Shown here in pieces: positions 56,701 to 64,000 of a DNA stretch of 64,000 nt. The position numbers were made by a program, and so were the translations under genes. Within the stretch, counting starts at the first letter, position 1. Every line of letters begins with the position of its first letter. The notes under the pieces were generated by a model. The model ran no database searches and was not told where the DNA came from. It saw only the letters and a program-made list of their open reading frames with translations. The DNA is taken from assembly GCA_050084515.1 (NCBI GenBank), contig CM114275.1:25916001-25980000 (forward strand), in the 5' to 3' direction. Source of the DNA: Blasia pusilla. Taxonomy: Eukaryota > Marchantiophyta > Marchantiopsida > Blasiales.

Positions 56701-59700
56701 ATAAGATGCCATCCACTCTTGCACATATAATGGTGCATCAACAAGATGGTTTGAAAAGTGTTCTGTCAATTGCACGCATCTTATCTATGAATCACCAGGT
56801 AATAATGCAAAACCAAAGAAGGAAGAACAATTTCCAAGGCTCGAGAGAGAGCCCTCTCATGACTACACTGTACAGACTCATTTTTCAGAGTTCAATAGCA
56901 CACCAGAAATCATCAATACCCTAAACTGTAAATGGTTGCAGAACATATCTTGTTCAACAGGGAGGCTTAGAGGGGAGAAAATATCTTCAACTTCTTTCCT
57001 CGAGCAATTAACCAGCAAGAGAAACAGTAGATTAGCCTACCAAACTTGAAATAAGCCCACCTGGAAACTCAGAGAGACATGCTGCATGGACTAAAATTAC
57101 TTTTATGAAGTAGCAGTTGATCAAAGACTACTATTTAATATTTAATCGCTATCTGAGAGACGGTTCAAGACTACCACAAGAAGACGTTATTATGGGAAGA
57201 TTCCTAAAAAGGAGTATGAAACTGTATTGCTTTATCAAAGTAATGTGCTAAATGTATAGTCGCACTTTACTCCAGCTTCATCTCTACAAAACTTCCTAGA
57301 GGATCTGAATCTTAGAAGAGAAGGGAACATTGATTCCACCTTAGTCAAGCTCTTCTACAAACTTGTTCTCCTGGTTGAAGATAAGGTCCACACAAAAAGT
57401 GATGAAATCTACTACAATCAGGAAATTGAGGGAACACATGGTGGGGGAGAGCACCCACCATCAGGTGACAAAAAATTTAACAAGTGGTTAGGCCTGACAA
57501 TTTCTCCACCAGTTAAAAAGAGTTGAAACTCTTTCTACTTTGTGCATTAGACAAACTAGTAGGTGATAACTAGTAGGTAACAATAAATTTGTTAGTCAGA
57601 CGCTGATCTTTTAGTGGATGTGGTCAGAACCCCATCACCGGCTTGATACTATTCCTTACTTCATACACTACAACTTTCTACTCAAAATCCGTCAACTAAC
57701 AGTACCAAAGTTTTGGCAACGAGTCATTATTCCTTCTTTCACATTCCTCAACTTCATTACCACTATGTAGGTAGATTTTCACTATACAGGTGTGAGGATA
57801 CAGACCTTTTTCTCCCAGGACTATTTCTTGTAGACATTAAACCATCTCTCCCATTAACCCATGAAGGCTAGATGAGAAACTCATTAACTGAAGGTGCAGA
57901 TCTCATGACCATTCTAGATGTTCTCAAACACAACTGTGTTGTTACCTGATCTAGTTTGGTTGAAAGATTGGCTCTTTCTGTCCTCTTGTTTGTTAAGAAT
58001 GCTATCTTTTTTTCGCTTTCTCGTCAACAACAGGAGGATTAGCCTTGCATTCAACTTGGCAATTGCTTTGCAATCCATATCTCTGAACAGTTGGAAGATG
58101 CAGTAACTGGCTGTGTAAGGGAGAGAAATGCAGAGACTACAACATGAGATGACTGTTTTTTTAAGTTGAACATTTACAGAGGACAGTGATATCATCAACA
58201 AGAGATGGAAAAGCAAAGAGCAATTGGCATCATAGATCTGTCTCACGTTGACAGACAGACCTAACACTCAGGATTGACAACATTACTCCAATGCAACTGC
58301 CAGAATTTAACGAAGTGGTGCAAAACACACAAATTTGTTGCGAAGGTAACAAGCATGCCAGAAAATAGGTATGGGAATCTCCTTCCTTGGAAAAGTATAG
58401 ATGAATCTAACTGAAAGCTGTGAGATCCACATGCTGTCTTGTACCTATACTTCAGGCACCATCACTTCATAGTAAACAGGCCACTGTCCAGCTACCAGGA
58501 CTATCCAGAGACTTCACCAGCTACTCGAAGGGAAGTTCAATAAGTGCTCCCTACAAATGTTGAGCGAGAGAAAAGTTTCTTACCTCTTTGATGACTCCAC
58601 ACTTGGAGAACACCTTCACCACCTGCAGTATGTTTTCCAGCATTAGTCCCACGTTAGCATTGCACCAGGACATTCAAGCAGCTGCAGTATGCATCTCGTG
58701 ATCCTTCTACTGTTTTGACATAATGTAAAGGTCAGGAAAAATCCACTCTCTAGCACTGACATGCTTTTCCCAACTTTTACATTATATTACTTGTGGACTG
58801 TTACATGCACGAAATTTTGATGGGGCAGAAACCTTCATTACGGGCTAAGAAATTATTTTCTTCATATTCTGAAACATCCATCGTCATAATTTTGGCCTCA
58901 AGTCACATCTCCAAGTTTTAGCCTTTAGTAATTCCAGAAGTAACTTACGTTGCCAACTCCTACCCTTTGTTCAACACTCATTGCATGGCTATCCCAAACC
59001 TGTCAAAGATCTGGAAGTCTGACCATGATCCATAGTCATAGGAAACCCCAGACCCTTCTTAGAAGGCTACACAAAAAGCTTGCACACTTTATCCTGAAGT
59101 AATGAGAAGAGTTATTACTTCCTCCATGGATGCATCTTCTGGTAACCCAGTGACATAAATATGTGTATTGACCTTGAGTTCAAACCAGGCCTCTGGTTCC
59201 TTTTGCGGCTCCTGTAAACCCAATTGTGAAGTTTAAAAAAACAGAAATTCCAAAATTGAAAGACTGTTACAGAAACACTACACAATTCATTAACCTATCA
59301 TTGATAACACATACACCATGTCTGATGAAATCCTCCCCATTTGCATTCCACTACTGGACAAGCAGAATTACACACCATCCAAAAATCTACTACATGCAGT
59401 TGCTTCCTATTTAATAACCTCAGTCTACACTTCCAATCAGACAAGTAACCATCGACTTCTCACCTTTTTTCCACCTGGGACTTGTCCTTCGACAAGACTG
59501 CGCTTTTTCCCTACAGTTACTTCCTCTTTAATAACCTCAGATGCAGTCACATCTTCATCTTCTTCAGTTGCGGCAATGGCTGCCCGCAGAGATGGAATAA
59601 CTTCCTCCTCTTGTACAAATGTCATTTCATCAGCTCCATACAACAACGCCCCAGGTAGGGCGTCACCCTGACCATTACACAAAATTGTGGGCAAGGCAGG

Positions 59701-60683
59701 AAGCCGTAAGCTCTTAGGCAGATCACTCTACTACCTGCAAGTTACTAGTTATAACATTTTATAATTCATATCCACAACAATTTAAGACAGCCTAAATGCT
59801 CAAGGTTGGTGGTAACTCTGAACACAAAAAAATTTTAAGAAGCTCCTACGACTTTCACAACCACTTACTTGAGGTACCCATGCCCTCAGCTTCTTGTCCC
59901 ATTGATAAACTGTGCCATCATCATCTGTGAATTCCTGCTCTCCCTCTGGTGGAGTCTGTGGTCTTTCATCATCATCACCAGCACCTGCAGCTGTAGCTGG
60001 ATTGTGCGGCGGTCTTTCCTCTTCTTGTTTCCTTCCCTTTCCAGACTTGAGGGCTTCCGCCTCCTCTTCTGCTTTCCTAATTTCCTCCTGCCATCTTCTG
60101 TAATCGTCATCCTCATCACCAGAGGCTTTCAGCGGCACCGCCTCAGCTGCTATGACTCTAGTAGCCGTTTGACTTCCGCTACCCTTAGCTGTTGACTCAC
60201 TGCTCTTCCTTTCAGCAACTTCAGTAGGTTGCACAGATGCCAAACAGAGCTCAGGAATGGCAGACAGGGGAGTCCAATCACCTTGACCTTCTCTCCAAAT
60301 CATGGTCTCCAAAGTCAAGTAGCCTGAGGTGAAGTGCTCTGAACACCACGACATGCACCAATATGAAAATCCCCAACAAAACATTTCGCAGTTGGCCTCT
60401 CAGTGTGGCACCCCTGCTGAACGGGACTCTATCTCTAACCCTTCCAACACCCATCGGACGAGCATTCCGCACAGCTATTAAACTCAGACCTACAACGCGA
60501 ACGTGAGCCTGACAGTTCCGAAACTCAGCGTGAAACGCGAGGACTCACCTTGAACCTGGGCAGAGGTGTAGGGCCCCTGATATTCCTGATTGCAATCGAG
60601 TATGTACCATACCGCTTCTGCGGCAACTTCTACGGCAGAGTGACCCCCTCGCTCTTGCCCACTATGACTTGCCCCACCGCCTC
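53307..60683 (-). CDS. HTATSF1/Tat-SF1-like splicing factor with GYF, RRM and UHM domains
   Basis: Tat-SF1 relatives (yeast Cus2) bind U2 snRNP protein SF3B1 and help spliceosome assembly. Exons, all GT-AG and in phase: about 60683-60549, 60338-59869, 59667-59464, 59211-59119, 58622-58584, 56454-56365, 56090-55988, 55557-55477, 54546-54470, 54048-53968, 53700-53609, 53430-53307. Exons 1-2 form a GYF-type domain ([20 protein letters not shown], then [17 protein letters not shown]), the plant version's hallmark. An acidic, charged region follows with the conserved [23 protein letters not shown]1 spans exons 4-7 ([48 protein letters not shown]). A basic segment [18 protein letters not shown] leads to a C-terminal UHM ([39 protein letters not shown]) with the RWF motif. 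The initiator exon is not resolved; a Met at 61346 reaches a good donor at 61202 but its phase does not fit the 60683 acceptor. Confidence 0.9.
53738..53781. repeat. (AT)n / ATGT microsatellite in or near an intron
   Basis: An AT-dinucleotide run with GTAT interruptions lies in the intron between exons ending 53968 and starting 53700 of the HTATSF1-like gene. Confidence 0.85.
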
Positions 60684-61620
60684 CTATGATTCAATTGACA
60701 ACACCCCCAACCTCGTCATTACTCTACAACCACCATGATTCTCCAAAACTGTCCACTCCCAAGAGAAGACCCACATATAAAAATTATCTTTTCTTATTTC
60801 CGTATTTACCCCTAGCCCACCATCAGCAGTCCAGAGACCACGACGTACCGTTGTCCATCGAAATTCTCCAAATTTCAAAACTCCTCCCTCGCTTTTTTTT
60901 CGACTGAGAGCCCGTCAATAGACTTTTCGCGAACACAAACCCGTCGATGTTGTCTGTGCCAGATTAACAGTGAATCAAATTCCACTCATAGAGTTTGTAT
61001 TTTCGTCCCGCAACCACGAAAATCGTCAAAAGAGTGATCGCTCTGTGATCGTTTGCAGCTTAAGCTATTGCAAATAACACAAATAGAACTGGAACAATAT
61101 CACATTTTTACTCGTACGAAAACTGTTGACCACTAAACTCCGACATCTTAAAATCACAGCATAGAACTGTGCGAGCGGCAGATAGTAAAATTTCACTCAC
61201 CGGATACCAAGAGAACGGAAGACGCCTCGGCCGTACAATGCAATCAAGAAACTTGCCTGGGCACCAATCAGGAGTTTCAAAAATCTGCGAGGTCGACGAA
61301 CTCGTGCACGGGAATTTGGACCCTGCAGTGATTCAGCCCAAGACATGAGATAGGTCCGACTGGTATCCCAAGCTCAGAGGTTCTTCGCGTAGAGCACCTG
61401 CGAGAGCAACGACAATTGAGACGCTCTAAGATGGCCCCCGAAGAGGCAAATTGGCGAGAACACGGCGAGAAGGAGCCAAATATGGACCTGAGAAGCAACC
61501 AAAGACCCCAGGGCAGATCGCTCCTCCGGATCGCTACACGACCTCGAATTGAAAATCAATCCACCAGAATCAAGCGGAGCAAATTCGCTCGCTCTTCTCA
61601 AGAACCGAAAGCCCTACCCC
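60684..61620 (-). promoter_or_regulatory. 5' region of the HTATSF1-like gene
   Basis: The first recognisable coding exon starts near 60683 with no in-frame Met, so a 5' exon should lie here. On the minus strand an open frame from Met 61346 runs to the donor GGTATCCG|GTGAGTG (61202/61201). It would join in frame only if the next acceptor were about 17 bp inside exon 1 rather than at 60683. No promoter element is identified with confidence. Confidence 0.4.
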
Positions 61621-61799
61621 TATCGTCCAGGTCCACACTTGCATCCGCCACGAACATCCACACCCGGAGTCCCAGCTACTGATCTCCACTCCCCAAAGCA
61701 GGCAGGCGATGATTCGACCTGCCGCGCTCTGGATCGAGGACACGAACGGAAATTTCAAACCAGGCAACAAAAAGATGAGCTAAGATTCCGCCAAAATAG

Positions 61800-62000
61800 G
61801 GCCCCACCCCTACACACATATATATACATATATCCGCACTTCACCGGCGTCTTCCTCGCTCGCCCTCCGCGCCCCCTCGTCTCTCTGTACTGCCCCCTCG
61901 AACATCGACCCTAAACCCTCTCCGGAATCCTCCCCCCCTCTCTCCCTCACTACTTCAGACTGTCCCAGTGCTCCGGCAGCCGAGGGCTCTTGCAGTTGCT
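61800..62000. other. C-rich stretch after a TATA-like run
   Basis: ATATATATACATATAT (about 61817-61832) is followed by a C/T-rich stretch and ACCCTAAACCCTC (about 61908-61920), a telo-box-like word found in plant promoters. It may be a promoter, either divergent or for the HTATSF1-like gene, but no downstream plus-strand gene is recognised. Confidence 0.25.
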
Positions 62001-62082
62001 CTGCTCATGAAATGCGGCACTTCTTCCAAACGAAACGAAAAAAAGCAAATGGAGCTAGCCCTCAGCATTGCAACCTAAACCT

Positions 62083-62182
62083 TCTCGGCTCTCGGCCTAT
62101 TAGGGCGACTCAAAGCTCAGCGTCCCTAAAAGTCTCGGCTCTCGGCCTATTGGGGGGATTCAAAGCACACCGTCCCTCGAAG
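62083..62182. repeat. 50-bp direct duplication
   Basis: TCTCGGCTCTCGGCCTATT at 62083 recurs at 62133. Both are followed by similar text (GGGCGACTCAAAGC / GGGGGATTCAAAGC, then CGTCCCT). Confidence 0.85.
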
Positions 62183-62219
62183 CCCAAGCTGGAAACATCA
62201 CGGGAATGGTTTTTTTTTT

Positions 62220-64000
62220 TTTGAAAATTTAGAGTTTGGAGTCACGCTAGTCATAGGGCTGTTGTCGACTAAGGTTGAATTGATTTTTATTTACAAATTT
62301 ATATTTTAAAGTGGTATTAAATGAAATAGGAAATTTTGCTCTTTTCCCTTCTTCTTTTTTGAGTTATAGGGGTCATAGGGTTGCAACCCTATTATGGTTG
62401 GTCCACTTCCTTATTTTGTTCATCGCCTACCGCTCGAGCACCTTAATCCTTGCAATATCTATGCTATGGGGAGGCACTTGGAAAACAAGTGTGCGGCACG
62501 AAGATGACCATTTGGCAACAAAGAATGGACAGAGTGCGAACTCTGAAAGAGCATTGTGAATGGTTGATGATAAGATTGTGCGTGTGGCAAGGCAAAGAGT
62601 AGCAATGTGTGCTAAAGTGTTGGACAATGATTTATTTGATGCAATTGCATGAATGAAATGCAATTAAATGGAACATTTTGGCATTACTATGACCAATAAT
62701 TAATATAGTGAAAGTTATGAGATGAGGGCATTCGGTGCCTCTCAACTAAACAACCTCGTAGTTGTGAGAAATTAGCACATCCACGTCTCGAATTGGCAGA
62801 AGTTCATGCGAGGTGTTTGTGATTGGTTGTAGACGGATGACGACTTATCAAAGAAGGCAAATAGGTGAGGGAGGAAATCTTGAAACTCCTCAAATTCATC
62901 GGAGAGACTAAACCTTGGCTTATGTTTGAGGACTAGAATGAATCATTGCCTGGAGAGTCTTGTAATTTTTGGAGCAAACTCTGGCATCATGAACTTGACC
63001 GCTTCTATGGCTGTTGAATATGTGTTGAGTTATAGTATTATGTGCAAAGTAGATGAATAGTATGGGATCAACACAAGCTATATACAAATAAGTACATTAG
63101 ATAACGTAATGGTCGTTGAAACTTAATTCATAGTAAATGTTATGATATAGATTGGCTAGTCCGGGCAGGGCAACAAGCTGAGAAAAGGGACTTCGTTTGA
63201 TAGAGAAAATTGGTTTGTAAATTGTGTCGTGTGATGACATAGGCTCTAAAATTATGTATATACATACAAAAAAATTCAAGAGATAGATTTTCTATGATTA
63301 ACACTAGTGTATACCTCTTGCATTGGCTTCTTTGTTAATGCACTGTGCAAGACCATAAGGTGCTAAGCAAGTCACATAACCGTACTCAAACAACTGCAAC
63401 AAGAGGAATTGAGTCCAAAAATACCATCTAAGATTTAGTAGTAAAAGTACTGTAGGCGTGTAACAACTCTTAAAAGTATTTCAATTGAGAACGCAAGAAA
63501 CTTATGCATCGCTTTGGTGACCAAAATTTCTGCATGCCTAAAGTCATGTTCGTTCAAATGTAGTATGAAAGTTTTCATCTAAACTACATACCCATGTTTG
63601 TTGGCTTAAATATCCTTCCGTTCACAATTATTGAACTAATAGGGATTAAAAACATCAATTAATAGAAGGACTCATGCTTGAGTATACATAGAGTAGAGAA
63701 TAAACATTACATGTGTTAATGCAAGCACTAGTTGTACAGAACTTAGTGATAACACCTACTTAGCTTTAGTATGGCCTACAATGTTGCAATGGATGACGTA
63801 ACGTCCTGGTCATCAGGGTAATGCTTAAGACAGTAATCACCAAAGACAGATACCTCGTGATAGGATGCTTTGAGTTCTAAAAAAGGCAATGAATATGTTG
63901 ACGATGATTTTCTTGATCTTTAGAAACTAGTTGCATCAAAGTTTTTAAAAAATTATCACAATAATTTTCACAATCATGCACCTGATCACGCTCAGCTTCA
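62220..64000. other. AT-rich end of window, no recognised gene
   Basis: Frames of up to 82 codons (62311-62559) have no recognised motif on either strand. I see no tandem repeat, LTR or RNA gene. Confidence 0.4.

Noticed and set aside
59869-60195. Plus-strand frame of 108 codons
   Set aside because: It is the antisense shadow of the acidic exon of the HTATSF1-like gene.

Overview
This is a nuclear window from a land plant. It holds three intact-looking, intron-rich minus-strand genes with plant-type products: a WDR34/DYNC2I2-like dynein intermediate chain, chloroplast peroxiredoxin Q, and a GYF-RRM-UHM splicing factor of the HTATSF1/Tat-SF1 family. A dynein-2 type WD protein implies a ciliated cell, so a lineage with swimming sperm (bryophyte, lycophyte, fern, cycad or Ginkgo) is more likely than a flowering plant or conifer. 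I cannot name the species.

Layout. 1-2.6 kb: AT-rich sequence ending in a ~63-bp tandem repeat. 2.7-10.05 kb: the most striking object, a decayed Ty3/gypsy retrotransposon whose polyprotein carries, in order, gag with a zinc knuckle, protease, a complete C5-DNA (cytosine) methyltransferase domain, reverse transcriptase, RNase H, integrase and a C-terminal PHD finger. An inverted fragment of its LTR sits at 15.83-15.94 kb and a second decayed gag copy at 25.5-26.0 kb. 10.3-10.95 kb: a zinc-binding/nuclease-like protein remnant. 11-21.5 kb: mostly non-coding, with dispersed repeats, a tRNA-like SINE head, a Helitron-like element and a dense cluster of perfect hairpins at 19.43-19.76 kb. 21.6-23.3 kb: a broken C-terminal half of a PDR/ABCG transporter, abutted by a copia-type LTR fragment (23.27-24.4 kb) whose primer site matches the anticodon arm of initiator tRNA-Met. 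26-29.5 kb: repeat arrays and decayed coding sequence.

30.8-36.0 kb: the WDR34-like gene, 14 exons, which I could join in frame to 530 codons. 37.1-38.6 kb: PrxQ, four exons, 219 codons. 39-42 kb: AT-rich repeats and a ~207-bp satellite. 42.8-43.5 kb: pseudogene of a plant EEIG1/NT-C2-related protein. 45.9-49.0 kb: a second, unrelated and truncated gypsy pol on the minus strand. 50-51.3 kb: a second Helitron-like element and a 57-bp tandem repeat. 53.3-60.7 kb: the HTATSF1-like gene, at least 12 exons. 60.7-64 kb: its probable 5' region and AT-rich sequence with no recognised gene.

The three host genes share a strand but show no sign of acting in one pathway. The rest is transposon-derived or unrecognised. 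Splice sites, frames and motifs were read by eye; no database search was run.
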